From Xylophilus sp042867185 (GTDB taxonomy: Bacteria; Pseudomonadota; Gammaproteobacteria; Burkholderiales; Burkholderiaceae_C), in contig JBHZQV010000023.1 in NCBI GenBank assembly GCA_042867185.1, forward strand, positions 1 to 64,000: a stretch of 64,000 nt of DNA. Direction: 5' to 3'. Position numbers and translations under genes: made by a program. The first letter of the stretch is position 1. Each line of letters starts with the position of its first letter. Shown here in pieces: positions 1 through 9,271 of this stretch. The notes below the pieces were generated by a model, which saw nothing but the letters and a program-made list of their open reading frames with translations, had not been told where the DNA came from and ran no database searches.

Positions 1-90
1 GATGGCGTGCTCTGCGCAGCGAAATAAAGGAGGAGCGGCGGGCGCAGCCCGTCGCGGGGGACATTCGCGGAGCAGAGCACGCCGTCGGCG
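1..90. repeat. Imperfect inverted repeat (REP/MITE-like spacer element)
   Basis: GGCGTGCTCTGC at 4-15 is perfectly inverted as GCAGAGCACGCC at 72-83; pairing extends outward through a G-U pair. A smaller hairpin (CGGGC-GCA-GCCCG, 39-51) sits inside, and an AAAGGAGGAGC stretch (27-36) has no start codon after it. No gene is seen. It resembles interspersed spacer repeats of Comamonadaceae, but only one copy lies in this window, so repeat status is inferred. Confidence 0.45.
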
Positions 91-125
91 CGAGCCCGGC
101 CCAAACCAACGAGACCCCCGAAAAA

Positions 126-710
126 TCACAGAACGTCAGCCGCCTGCTCGAACGTCAACCGAGGATTGCGGTTGAACTCCTTGCTGTGGTCCGCATACCC
201 CAGGTTGATCAGGAAATTGGCCTGGTACCGGCCGTCCGGGAAGAACTCTGCGTTGACCTTGGGAATGTCGAAGCCGCTCATCGGGCCCACATCCAGGCCC
301 ACCGCGCGCGCCGCCAGGATGAAGTAGCCGCCGCTCAGCGTGCCGTTGCGGGTGGCGGTGGCGGTGGCCATGGCCGGGTTGCCTTCGAACATTTCCTTGG
401 CGCCTTCGGCATGCCAGACCAGCGGCATGTTCTCGAAAAAGCGGGTGTCGGTGGCCACGATCACCGTGACCGGGGCCTGCGCCGTCTTCTCGACGTTGCC
501 GTCCGACAGCGCGGGTGCCAGGCGGGCCTTGGCCTCGGGCGTCGTTAGGAACACGTAGCGTGCGGGCTGGGTGTTCATCGAGGTCGGCGCCATCTTGGCC
601 AGGTCGTAGGCCTGCCGCAGCAGCCCGAGCGGCACCGGCGTGTCGAGAAAACCGTTGGCCGTGCGGGCGTTGTTGAACAGCAGGTCGAGGGCGGACGAAT
701 CGATGGTCAT
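126..710 (-). CDS. Nitroreductase family protein (RutE/HadB-like)
   Basis: A 194-residue flavoprotein of the nitroreductase superfamily, close in length to E. coli RutE (196 residues), the malonic semialdehyde reductase. These enzymes bind FMN and use NAD(P)H. The N-terminal MAPTSMNTQP segment is the family's FMN-contacting region, and the C-terminal half has the GLDVGPMSGFD segment typical of the RutE/HadB branch. The start is ATG at 708-710, chosen because the upstream in-frame extension is low-complexity and lies in the gap shared with the divergent gene at 896. There are no other rut genes nearby, so pyrimidine degradation is not implied and a general quinone or nitroaromatic reductase is equally possible. 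Confidence 0.85.
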   Translation of the reverse strand: MTIDSSALDLLFNNARTANGFLDTPVPLGLLRQAYDLAKMAPTSMNTQPARYVFLTTPEAKARLAPALSDGNVEKTAQAPVTVIVATDTRFFENMPLVWHAEGAKEMFEGNPAMATATATRNGTLSGGYFILAARAVGLDVGPMSGFDIPKVNAEFFPDGRYQANFLINLGYADHSKEFNRNPRLTFEQAADVL

Positions 711-895
711 GGTGTGTTCGCAGGATGTGTGGTTGGAAGAACCGGATGTGCGGAAAGAGGCGCCAGAGCTTACCCGCTCGACCTTTCGGCCGCGCGATGT
801 GCGCCGTGCCGCACACCGATGTTGGCCGATGGCTGACGCGCCCGGACCGCCGATGGCCACCATGCTCGTCGTTCGTTCCAATGCACGGAGAATCC

Positions 896-1396
896 ATGAG
901 CAACGATACCTCGGCCCACGACACGCTCTGGGACCTGATCAAAGACATCAAGTTCGGCATGTTCACCCACCGCCATACCGACGGCAAGCTGCACAGCCAC
1001 CCGCTGACCACGCAGAACCAGTCGATCGACGAAGGCGCCACTCTCTACTTCTTCGTGCCGAAGTCCGGCGAGGTCGCCACGCGCGTGGCGGCGGACGGCA
1101 ACGTCAACCTGGCCTATGCCCACCCCGGCAAGGACAGCTATGTCTCGATCACCGGCACCGCCCGCATCTCGCAGGACCGCGCCACCATCGAGCGGCTGTG
1201 GAACAAGCAGGCGGAAGCCTGGTTCTCCGGCGGTGTGAACGATCCGGACCTGGGTCTGCTCGAAGTCCGCATCGAAGATGCCGAATACTGGGACGTCACC
1301 GACAGCAAGATGGTCCAGCTGCTGAAGATGGCCAAGGCCGCCGTCACCGGCACGCCGCCGGACCTGGGCGAGCACAAGACGCTGAAGGTGTCCTGA
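896..1396 (+). CDS. General stress protein, pyridoxamine-phosphate-oxidase-like fold
   Basis: A 166-residue protein of the split-barrel flavin-binding family (general stress protein 26 / Pyrid_ox_like). Visible hallmarks are the MFTHRHTDGKLHSHPLT strand region near the start, TLYFFVPKSGE in the middle, and a DAEYWDVTDSKM segment before the C-terminal helix. Members bind FMN or FAD and are linked to stress responses; the substrate is unknown. The ATG at 896 follows a CACGGAG ribosome-binding site. It is transcribed divergently from the nitroreductase across 185 bases. A strong terminator follows the stop codon, so it is probably monocistronic. Confidence 0.85.
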   Translation: MSNDTSAHDTLWDLIKDIKFGMFTHRHTDGKLHSHPLTTQNQSIDEGATLYFFVPKSGEVATRVAADGNVNLAYAHPGKDSYVSITGTARISQDRATIERLWNKQAEAWFSGGVNDPDLGLLEVRIEDAEYWDVTDSKMVQLLKMAKAAVTGTPPDLGEHKTLKVS

Positions 1397-1425
1397 TCGC
1401 CGCGCGGCTCACCCGCCGCGCCACG

Positions 1426-1453
1426 AAAAAAGCCGCACACCGTGCGGCTTTTT
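1426..1453. terminator. Bidirectional rho-independent terminator
   Basis: A GCCGCAC / GTGCGGC stem with a 3-base loop is flanked by a run of As on the left and Ts on the right. It lies between the convergent stress-protein and Bug genes, so it can serve both strands. Confidence 0.88.
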
Positions 1454-1469
1454 GCCGTGCGCGCGCGGG

Positions 1470-2474
1470 TCAGTCCAGCGACAGGTTCGCGTTGCGGATC
1501 ACGTCGCCGAAGCGCTTCGATTCGCTCGCGATGAACGCGTTGAACTGCTCGCGGGTCTGCGGGAACGGCTCGTAGCCGAAGCTCAGGAACTTCTCTTTCG
1601 CGTCGGGTGCGGCCAGCGCTTCTTCCACGTCGCGCTTGATCTTGTCGGTGATGGCGGCGGGCAGGCCGCGCGGGGCGGCGATCGCGTTCCAGCCGATCAC
1701 CTCGAAGTTGGCCGGGCCGCCGGATTCGGCGACCGTCGGCACGTCCTCGTAGCCGACGGTGCGCTTGGGCGCCGCCACGGCCAGCAGCTTGATCTTGCCG
1801 GCACGGTACAGCGGACCGGCCGTGGCGCTGGAGCCGAGTGCGAAGGCCAGCTCGCCGGTCGCCACAGAGGTGTAGAGCTGCGTCGTTTCCTTGTAGATCA
1901 CATGCTCCATCTGGGTGCCGGTGACCGCCTCGAACAGCTCCGAGCCCAGGTGCACCGGATTGCCGACCGACCAGGATCCGTAGTTGAGCTTGCCGGGGTT
2001 CTTCTTGGCGTCGGCGATCAGGTCGCCCACCGTCTTGTACGGGCTGGAGGTGGGCACGGTGAAGAAGAAGTAGGTGCGGAACATCGGCAGGATCGGATCG
2101 AAATCCTTTTCCGCGTCGTAGGGCAGCTTCTTGAACAGCGCCGGGTAGGCGGCCAGGTGCACGTTGTCGAGCTGGATCAGGTCGTGGCCGTCCTTGGCGC
2201 CGCGCTTGAAGGCGTCGATCGCGATGAAGCCGTTGCCGCCCGGGCGGTTCTCGACCACCACCGGCTGGCCCCACTTGCGCGACAGCTTGTCGGCCACCAG
2301 CCGGGCCAGGCCGTCGGGGCCGCCGCCGACCGGGAACGGGGTGATGATCCGCACCGGCTTGGTGGGCCAGGCGGCCGCGGCCTGCGCCCAGGCGCCGCCG
2401 CTGGCCAGGAGGCCCGCCAGGCCGAGTGCGGCGCAGCCCAGGGCGCGGCGGGTGAAGTTGTGGTCTTGTGCCAT
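1470..2474 (-). CDS. Tripartite tricarboxylate transporter binding protein (Bug/TctC family)
   Basis: A 334-residue periplasmic solute-binding protein. The N-terminus has TRRALG followed by a hydrophobic stretch and an AWAQA cleavage region, which could be read by Tat or Sec. The mature part starts with WPTKPVRIITPFPVGGGPDGLAR, the Bug-family ligand loop, and has the second signature VVVENRPGGNG. Bug proteins usually bind carboxylic acids. No TctA or TctB membrane subunit is nearby, as is common in Burkholderiales. It is last in the pca operon, 40 bases after a second Bug gene, suggesting an aromatic or dicarboxylic acid ligand. Confidence 0.92.
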   Translation of the reverse strand: MAQDHNFTRRALGCAALGLAGLLASGGAWAQAAAAWPTKPVRIITPFPVGGGPDGLARLVADKLSRKWGQPVVVENRPGGNGFIAIDAFKRGAKDGHDLIQLDNVHLAAYPALFKKLPYDAEKDFDPILPMFRTYFFFTVPTSSPYKTVGDLIADAKKNPGKLNYGSWSVGNPVHLGSELFEAVTGTQMEHVIYKETTQLYTSVATGELAFALGSSATAGPLYRAGKIKLLAVAAPKRTVGYEDVPTVAESGGPANFEVIGWNAIAAPRGLPAAITDKIKRDVEEALAAPDAKEKFLSFGYEPFPQTREQFNAFIASESKRFGDVIRNANLSLD

Positions 2475-2514
2475 GTTGTCTCCGTTGTGATGTCGTCGTC
2501 GTCGAGGGAAAAAA

Positions 2515-3522
2515 TCAGTCCACGCTGGCGCCGGAATCCTTCACCACCTTGCCCCACTTGGCGGTCTCGCTCTTGATGAATTCGGCGAACTGCGCAGGCT
2601 TCTCGGCGTAGGGCTCGGCGCCCTGCTCGCTCAGGCGTTTCTTCAGGTCGGCGGAGGCCAGCACCTTGATCAGCGCGGCGTCGATCTTGTCGACCACGTC
2701 GGCCGGCGTCTTGGCCGGGGCGAACAGGCCGAACCACGAGGTGGCCTCGTAGCCCGGCAGGCCGGCTTCGGCGATGGTCGGCACGTCGGGCAGTTCGGGC
2801 GAGCGCTTGGCCGTCGTCACCGCGATCGGGCGCAGCTTGCCGGAGCGCACATGCTGGATGGCGGAGGGCAGGTTGTCGAACATCAGCGCGATCTGGTTGC
2901 CCAGCAGGTCGGCCACCGCCGGCGCGCTGCCCTTGTAGGGGATATGCACCATGTCGATCTTGGCCATGCTCTTGAACAGCTCGCCCGACAGGTGGATCGA
3001 GCTGCCGTTGCCCGACGACCCGAAGTTGACCTTGCCCGGGTGGGCCTTGGCATAGGCGATCAGCTCGGGCACCGTCTTGAAGGGCTGCTGCGGGTTGGCG
3101 ACCAGCAGGTTGGGCACGTTGGCCACCCGCGAGATCGGCGCGAAATCCTTGATGTGGTCGAAGGGCATCTTGGGGTAGAGCGCGGCGTTGATCGCATGCG
3201 TGCCCACGGTGCCCATCAGCAGGGTGTAGCCGTCGGCCGGGGCGCGCGCCACCAGCTGGCTGCCGATGTTGCCGCCCGCGCCGGCACGGTTGTCGACGAT
3301 GACCTGCTGGCCCAGTTCGGTGCCCAGGGCCTGGCCGACCAGGCGCGCCAGGATGTCGGTGGTGCCGCCGGCCGCGAAGGGCACGACGATGGTGATCACC
3401 TTGTTGGGGTACGCGGCCTGGGCCGAGGCGGTGGCCGGGAGGCCGGCGAGGCCGGCCATGCCGGCGGCGAGCGCCAGCACGGTGGCACGGCGTCGGAGAG
3501 AAGTGGATGCGAGGTTCTTCAT
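2515..3522 (-). CDS. Tripartite tricarboxylate transporter binding protein (Bug/TctC family)
   Basis: A 335-residue periplasmic binding protein. Signal peptide residues 1-35 (RRRATVLALAAGMAG, cleavage after ATASAQA). Family signatures are YPNKVITIVVPFAAGGTTDILARLV and VIVDNRAGAGGNIGS, then DGYTLLMG. It is only moderately similar to the neighbouring Bug protein, so this is an old pair, not a recent tandem duplication. Position 49 bases after the SDR gene and 40 bases before the next Bug gene indicates cotranscription with pcaIJFD. A role in capture of a substrate feeding the beta-ketoadipate pathway is inferred; the ligand is not visible in the sequence. Confidence 0.92.
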   Translation of the reverse strand: MKNLASTSLRRRATVLALAAGMAGLAGLPATASAQAAYPNKVITIVVPFAAGGTTDILARLVGQALGTELGQQVIVDNRAGAGGNIGSQLVARAPADGYTLLMGTVGTHAINAALYPKMPFDHIKDFAPISRVANVPNLLVANPQQPFKTVPELIAYAKAHPGKVNFGSSGNGSSIHLSGELFKSMAKIDMVHIPYKGSAPAVADLLGNQIALMFDNLPSAIQHVRSGKLRPIAVTTAKRSPELPDVPTIAEAGLPGYEATSWFGLFAPAKTPADVVDKIDAALIKVLASADLKKRLSEQGAEPYAEKPAQFAEFIKSETAKWGKVVKDSGASVD

Positions 3523-3571
3523 TGGATGGATCCCTGGATGGTGGTTGAAATTCGGAAGCGGCGCATGCGGG

Positions 3572-4303
3572 TCAGACCCCGGCGACGCCGACGGTCATGC
3601 CGCCGCAGACGTACAGCACCTGGCCGGTGACGAAGCCGCTGCGGGCGTCGAGCAGGTAGGCCGCGGCGTGGGCGATGTCCTCGGGCGTGCCGACGCGCTT
3701 GACCGGCACCGCGTCGATGATCGCGCGGGTGCGCGGCGCGTCGGGCGGGTTGGCGCGGTCGAACAGCTCGGTGCGGATCGGGCCGGGGCCGATCGCGTTG
3801 GCGGTGATGCCGTGCACCCCCAGCTCCAGCGCCCAGACCCGGGTCATGCCGATCAGGCCGGCCTTGGTGGCGGAGTAGGCGGTGCGCAGTTCCTTGCCCA
3901 GCGCGGCGCGCGACGACATGTTGACGATGCGGCCGAAGCCCGCCGCCTTCATGCCCGGCAGCAGCGCCTGCATGCACTGCAGCGCGCAGCGCAGGTTGAG
4001 CGAGACGGCCAGGTCGAACTCGTCGAGCGTCTGCGCTTCGGCCGAGGCCGGGCAGACGATACCGACGTTGTTGACCAGCCGGGTGATCGGCCCGCCGGCC
4101 AGCGCCCGGCGCAGCGCCTCGGCGGTGGCGGCCACGTCGGACAGGTCGGCACGGATGCCGTCGCCGGTGCGGTCGATGACGACCGGCTCGTAGCCGTCGG
4201 CGTAGCAGCGCTCGGCGGTGGCGGCACCGATGCCGGCCGCGCCGCCGGTGATCAGGACGCGCTCGCGGGCGCTGTTGGAAGAAGCAGAAACAGGGGTATT
4301 CAT
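3572..4303 (-). CDS. Short-chain dehydrogenase/reductase (SDR), FabG-like
   Basis: A 243-residue NAD(P)-dependent oxidoreductase with Rossmann motif TGGAAGIG (about 19-26), NNVG (78-81) and the catalytic Ser130, Tyr143, Lys147 set in NMSS..TAYSATKAG. The C-terminal GFVTGQVLYVCGG motif is also standard. The start ATG at 4301-4303 gives the usual N-terminus; the longer reading upstream is out-of-family sequence overlapping the pcaD end. Its place between pcaD and the Bug genes suggests oxidation or reduction of an intermediate entering the pathway. The exact substrate cannot be told. Confidence 0.88.
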   Translation of the reverse strand: MNTPVSASSNSARERVLITGGAAGIGAATAERCYADGYEPVVIDRTGDGIRADLSDVAATAEALRRALAGGPITRLVNNVGIVCPASAEAQTLDEFDLAVSLNLRCALQCMQALLPGMKAAGFGRIVNMSSRAALGKELRTAYSATKAGLIGMTRVWALELGVHGITANAIGPGPIRTELFDRANPPDAPRTRAIIDAVPVKRVGTPEDIAHAAAYLLDARSGFVTGQVLYVCGGMTVGVAGV

Positions 4304-4379
4304 GTCGAAGGATTCCAGCGGGCCCGGCGCTGTGCCGGGGCCCGCGATGCGGTCTGAACCGGGTGCGGCCGCCACCGCC

Positions 4380-5200
4380 TCAGCGGGGCGCCTGCATGCG
4401 GAGAAACGGGTCGAGCGCGTCGCCGAACGCGGCGGGCGCTTCCAGGTTGGAGAGATGCGACGCCGGCACTTCGACCAGCTGCGCGCCCGGGATCGCCTGC
4501 TGCATCGCCCGGGCATCGGCCACGGTGGTGACCGGGTCGGCGGTGCCGGCGATCAGCAGCGTCGGCACGGCGATGGCCGCGATCTGCGGGCGCAGGTCGG
4601 CATGGGCCAGGGCCTCGCAGCAGGCGGCGTAGCCTTCGGGCGCGATGCCGGCGATCCAGGCCTGTGCCTGCCGCACCACGGCGGGCTGCGCCGCGGCGAA
4701 GGCGTCGGTGAACCAGCGGCCGGGCGACGACGCGGCCAGCCCGGCCATCGCCGCGGTGCCCTGCTCGCGTACCAGGGCCGCCCGCGACAGCCAGCCCTCG
4801 GCGGTGCCGATGCGGGCGGCGCTGTTGGCGACCACCAGGTGGTCCAGCCGGTCGCCCGCGTGGACGCCGAGCCACAGCCCGGTGAAGCCGCCCATCGAGA
4901 TGCCGCAGAAGCTGGCGCGTGCGATGCCGAGCGCATCCAGCAGCGCGACCACGTCGCCGCCCAACCGGTCGAAGCCGTAGGGGCCGGGCGTGACCGCGCT
5001 GCCGCCGTGTCCGCGGGTGTCGTAGCGCAGCACCCGCCAGTCGCGCGCGAAGCGTTCTGCCTGCGCGTCCCACATCTCCAGCGTGGTGCCGAGCGAGTTG
5101 GAGAACACCAGCACCGGCGCATCGGCCGGGCCGTCCAGCCGGATGCGGAAGCGGCCGGCAGAAGTGTCGACGGTGGAGGCTCCGGAACCGGCGGCCCTGC

Positions 5201-5204
<4 letters not shown>
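4380..5204 (-). CDS. pcaD: 3-oxoadipate enol-lactonase
   Basis: A 274-residue alpha/beta hydrolase that opens beta-ketoadipate enol-lactone to beta-ketoadipate, the step before CoA activation. Visible are the SNSLGT oxyanion-hole region, the nucleophile elbow GISMGG (Ser103), the acid region TADPVTT and the C-terminal SHLSN histidine. Start ATG at 5202-5204 overlaps the pcaF stop by four bases (ATGA), so the two are translationally coupled. Other alpha/beta hydrolases share these motifs, but the pcaIJF context makes PcaD the natural call. Confidence 0.92.
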
Positions 5205-6406
<1,202 letters not shown>

Positions 6407-6437
6407 GGGTGTGTTTCCAGTGCGGGAAAAAAACGGA

Positions 6438-7097
6438 TCAGAACGTGGCCTGGGCGGCGGCGATGGGCAGGCCGACCAAGGTTTCGAGCTCGGCGTGCGA
6501 CAGGCCGTCGACCACGTCGACCAGGCGCAGGCCCTCGGGCGTGCATTCGAGGGTGGCGATGTCGGAGTAGATGCGCTTGACGCAACCGATGCCGGTCAGC
6601 GGGTAGGTGCAGTCCTGGACCACCTTGCTGGCGCCCTGCTTGGTCAGCAAATCCATCATCACCCAGGTCTGCTTGGCACCGATGGCCAGGTCCATCGCGC
6701 CGCCGACGGCCGGAATCGCGCCCTCTTCGCCGGTGCTCCAGTTGGCCAGGTCGCCGGTGGCCGAGACCTGGAACGCGCCCAGCACGCAGATGTCGAGGTG
6801 GCCGCCGCGCATCATCCCGAAGCTGTCGGCATGGTGGAAGAAGGCGCCGCCCGGCAGCAGCGTGACCGGGGCCTTGCCGGCGTTGATCAGGTCGTAGTCC
6901 TCGGCGCCCGCGGCCGGCGCCGGGCCCATGCCCAGGATGCCGTTCTCGCTCTGGAGGATCACCTCGCGGCCGGCCGGGATGTGGTTGGCGACCAGGGTCG
7001 GCTGGCCGATGCCCAGGTTGACGTAGGCGCCGTCGTGGATGTCCTGGGCGACGCGCTGGGCCAGCTCGTCTTTGCTACGCTTTTTATAGCTAATCAT
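6438..7097 (-). CDS. pcaJ: 3-oxoadipate CoA-transferase subunit B
   Basis: A 219-residue beta subunit of succinyl-CoA:3-oxoadipate CoA-transferase. The catalytic glutamate is Glu51 in SENGILGMGP, and VNLGIGQPT precedes it. It follows pcaI by 29 bases. The start is odd: codons 3-8 (SYKKRS) are written by a short palindromic element that recurs elsewhere in the window (7074-7093), so the extreme N-terminus seems to have been acquired with the element. No alternative start lies downstream before the conserved ELAQRVAQDI helix, so ATG at 7095-7097 is kept. Confidence 0.95.
   Translation of the reverse strand: MISYKKRSKDELAQRVAQDIHDGAYVNLGIGQPTLVANHIPAGREVILQSENGILGMGPAPAAGAEDYDLINAGKAPVTLLPGGAFFHHADSFGMMRGGHLDICVLGAFQVSATGDLANWSTGEEGAIPAVGGAMDLAIGAKQTWVMMDLLTKQGASKVVQDCTYPLTGIGCVKRIYSDIATLECTPEGLRLVDVVDGLSHAELETLVGLPIAAAQATF
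7074..7093. repeat. GCTAY..TAGC palindromic element inside pcaJ start
   Basis: GCTACGCTTTTTATAGCTAA matches the consensus GCTAY-N-NTTTT-N-TAGCTA shared with copies at 30529, 50540 and 56175. Here it covers the first codons of pcaJ on the opposite strand. Confidence 0.7.
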
Positions 7098-7126
7098 CGT
7101 TTACTCCTGACGGCCGGAGGCCAGTT

Positions 7127-7828
7127 TCATGCAGATTTCTTGAAACCGCCGGCCTGGGTGGCCACCCGGTCGATCTTCACGATCTTGCTGACGTAGATGC
7201 CCGGGGTGACGATCGCCTCCGGGTCCAGCTGGCCCAGTTCGCGGATCTCGTGCACCGTGGCGATCGTCTGCTTGGCGGCGGTGGCCATCACCGGGCCGAA
7301 GTTGCGCGCGGCCATGCGGTACGTCAGGTTGCCCCAGCGGTCGCCGGCCTCGGCCTTGATCAGCGCCACGTCGGCGTAAATCGGGTACTCGAGCACGTAG
7401 TGCTTGCCGTCGATCTCGCGGGTTTCCTTGCCCTTGGCCAGGTCGGTGCCGTAGGCGGTCGGGCAGAAGAAGGCGCCGATGCCTGCACCGGCCGCACGGA
7501 TCCGTTCGGCCAGGTTGCCCTGCGGCACCAGCTCCAGCTCCAGCCGGCCGCTGCGGTAGAGCGCGTCGAACACATGGCTGTCGACCTGCCGCGGAAAGCT
7601 GCAGATGATCTTGCGCACCTGGCCCGCCTTCAGCAGCGCGGCCAGGCCGGTGTCGCCGTTGCCGGCGTTGTTGTTGACGACGGTGAGGTCCTTGGCGCCG
7701 TGGGCGATCAGGCCGTCGATCAGCTCGTTGGGGTTGCCCGAGGTGCCGAAGCCGCCGATGAGCACCGTGGCACCGTCCTGTACGTCGGCCAGGGCCTCGG
7801 CGACGCTGGCGGCGATCTTGTCGATCAT
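7127..7828 (-). CDS. pcaI: 3-oxoadipate CoA-transferase subunit A
   Basis: A 233-residue alpha subunit of the 3-oxoadipate CoA-transferase, partner of PcaJ. The GGFGTSGNPNELID glycine-rich segment near residue 25 and the AARNFGPVMATAA block are typical of family I CoA-transferase alpha chains. ATG at 7826-7828 is preferred over an in-frame TTG four codons upstream because that TTG sits inside the ribosome-binding site (TTGGAGAAACAC ATG). It is the first gene of a seven-gene minus-strand operon, transcribed away from the IclR regulator at 7997. Confidence 0.95.
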   Translation of the reverse strand: MIDKIAASVAEALADVQDGATVLIGGFGTSGNPNELIDGLIAHGAKDLTVVNNNAGNGDTGLAALLKAGQVRKIICSFPRQVDSHVFDALYRSGRLELELVPQGNLAERIRAAGAGIGAFFCPTAYGTDLAKGKETREIDGKHYVLEYPIYADVALIKAEAGDRWGNLTYRMAARNFGPVMATAAKQTIATVHEIRELGQLDPEAIVTPGIYVSKIVKIDRVATQAGGFKKSA

Positions 7829-7906
7829 GTGTTTCTCCAAAGGGCCGTGTGCCGGCCCGGGATGTACGGCGCCGCGCGGCTTCTGCAGCCGGGAGCACCC
7901 AAAAAA

Positions 7907-7940
7907 GTTCTTATAGCGAACTTATGTTCGTATAATGAAT
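7907..7940. promoter_or_regulatory. Operator for the IclR-type pca regulator, with a -10 box
   Basis: Three related 10-base motifs sit in 34 bases: GTTCTTATAG and GTTCGCTATA (minus strand) form the palindrome GTTC-N7-GAAC at 7907-7921, and GTTCGTATAA follows as a direct repeat at 7926. PcaU of Acinetobacter is known to bind a palindrome plus a direct repeat of a 10-base motif, so the layout fits. A perfect TATAAT (7931-7936) overlaps the third copy and could be the -10 box of the regulator gene, which implies autoregulation. Confidence 0.7.
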
Positions 7941-7996
7941 TTCAAAGTTTACGCCGCGATCCGCCGCCACGGTATTCCTCTGCCCGGCAATAGCCC

Positions 7997-8800
7997 ATGG
8001 TTTTCCCTAATACACCCGGTGATATCCCTCCCAAGCCGGGCGACAGCTACGTGCAGTCGTTCGCCCGCGGGCTGGAGGTGATCCGCAGCTTCAGCGCCGA
8101 CGCCCGCCGCCAGACGCTGACCGAGGTCGCCGCGCGCACCCACCTGACCCGCGCCGGCGCCCGCCGCATCCTGCTGACGCTGCAGACGCTGGGCTATGTC
8201 GAGAGCGACGGCCGGCTGTTCCGGCTGACGCCGCGCATCCTGGATCTGGGCTTCGCCTACCTGTCGTCGATGCCGATGTGGGACGTGGCCGAGCCGCTGA
8301 TGGAAGACCTGGTGGAGCGGGTCAAGGAGTCGTGCTCGGCCGCGGTGCTGGAGGGCGGCGACATCGTCTACGTGCTGCGGGTGCCGACCCACAAGATCAT
8401 GAAGATCAACCTGGGCGTCGGCTCCCGGCTGCCCGCCTGCGTCACCTCGCTCGGCCGGGTGCTGCTGGCGGCGCTGCCTGACGACGAGGTGCGGGCGCGG
8501 CTGGAGGCCTCCCGCCGCCCGGCCTATACGCCGCACACCGTCACCGATGTCGATGCCCTGCTCGACCGGGTGCGCCAGGCGCGCAGCCAGGGCTGGTGCC
8601 TGCTGAACCAGGAACTGGAAGAAGGCCTGGTCTCGATCGCCGCCCCGGTGACCGACCGCGCCGGCCGCACGGTGGCGGCGATCAACGTGAGCGGGCAGAT
8701 CAACCGCACCGGGCTGGAGGTGCTGCAGCACGAGGTTTTGCCGCAGTTGCGCGCGGCGGCGGCGGCCATCTCGCAGCGGCTGCAGGCGCGGGGCGGCTAG
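7997..8800 (+). CDS. IclR-family transcriptional regulator of the pca operon (PcaR/PcaU-like)
   Basis: A 267-residue IclR-family regulator. The winged helix-turn-helix covers about 20-80 (SFARGLEVIRSFS, TLTEVAARTHLTRAGARRIL), and the effector domain covers about 95-265 with LGVGSRLPACVTSLGRVLLA and the conserved GWCLLNQELEEGLVSIA. It is divergent from pcaI, and the 168-base gap holds the operator motifs at 7907-7940. Beta-ketoadipate or protocatechuate would be the expected effector from known PcaR/PcaU proteins; that is inference. Confidence 0.9.
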   Translation: MVFPNTPGDIPPKPGDSYVQSFARGLEVIRSFSADARRQTLTEVAARTHLTRAGARRILLTLQTLGYVESDGRLFRLTPRILDLGFAYLSSMPMWDVAEPLMEDLVERVKESCSAAVLEGGDIVYVLRVPTHKIMKINLGVGSRLPACVTSLGRVLLAALPDDEVRARLEASRRPAYTPHTVTDVDALLDRVRQARSQGWCLLNQELEEGLVSIAAPVTDRAGRTVAAINVSGQINRTGLEVLQHEVLPQLRAAAAAISQRLQARGG

Positions 8801-8826
8801 CGCCGCGCCCGTGCTAGGCTGGACGG

Positions 8827-9258
8827 ATGTTCCAGCCCTCCCAACAGGACGTGCGCCGTTTTTTCTGCGCGGTGTACGACAAATCGCGCACCGGCGCGCC
8901 GATGGAAGCCATCGAAACCCTGGCCGCCCTGTGGGTGGACGAGCACCCCGAGTACCACGCCGACCTGGCCGACGTCGATGCAGCCCTGCTGCGCGTCTAC
9001 GCGGGCGCCGACCGCGAGAACCCGTTCCTGCACCTGTCGATGCACCTGAGCATCAGCGAGCAGGCGTCGATCGACCAGCCGCGCGGCATCCGGCAGGCGG
9101 TCGAGCTGCTGGCCGCGCGCCGTGGCTCCCTGCACGACGCGCACCACGAAGTGATGGAGAGCCTGGGCACCATGCTGTGGGAAAGCCAGCGCTCCGGCCG
9201 CCCGCCCGACGGCGCCGCCTACGTCGCCGACGTGCAGCGCCGCGCCACCCGCGACTGA
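8827..9258 (+). CDS. DUF1841 family protein
   Basis: A 143-residue protein of the DUF1841 family, frequent in Beta- and Gammaproteobacteria. The core HLSMHLSISEQASIDQPRGIR and the C-terminal DAHHEVMESLGTMLWE segments are characteristic. Function is unknown. It starts 26 bases after the pca regulator stop and is followed 13 bases later by an MFS exporter, so the three may be cotranscribed. Confidence 0.88.
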   Translation: MFQPSQQDVRRFFCAVYDKSRTGAPMEAIETLAALWVDEHPEYHADLADVDAALLRVYAGADRENPFLHLSMHLSISEQASIDQPRGIRQAVELLAARRGSLHDAHHEVMESLGTMLWESQRSGRPPDGAAYVADVQRRATRD

Positions 9259-9271
9259 CGGCGCCGCCCCG

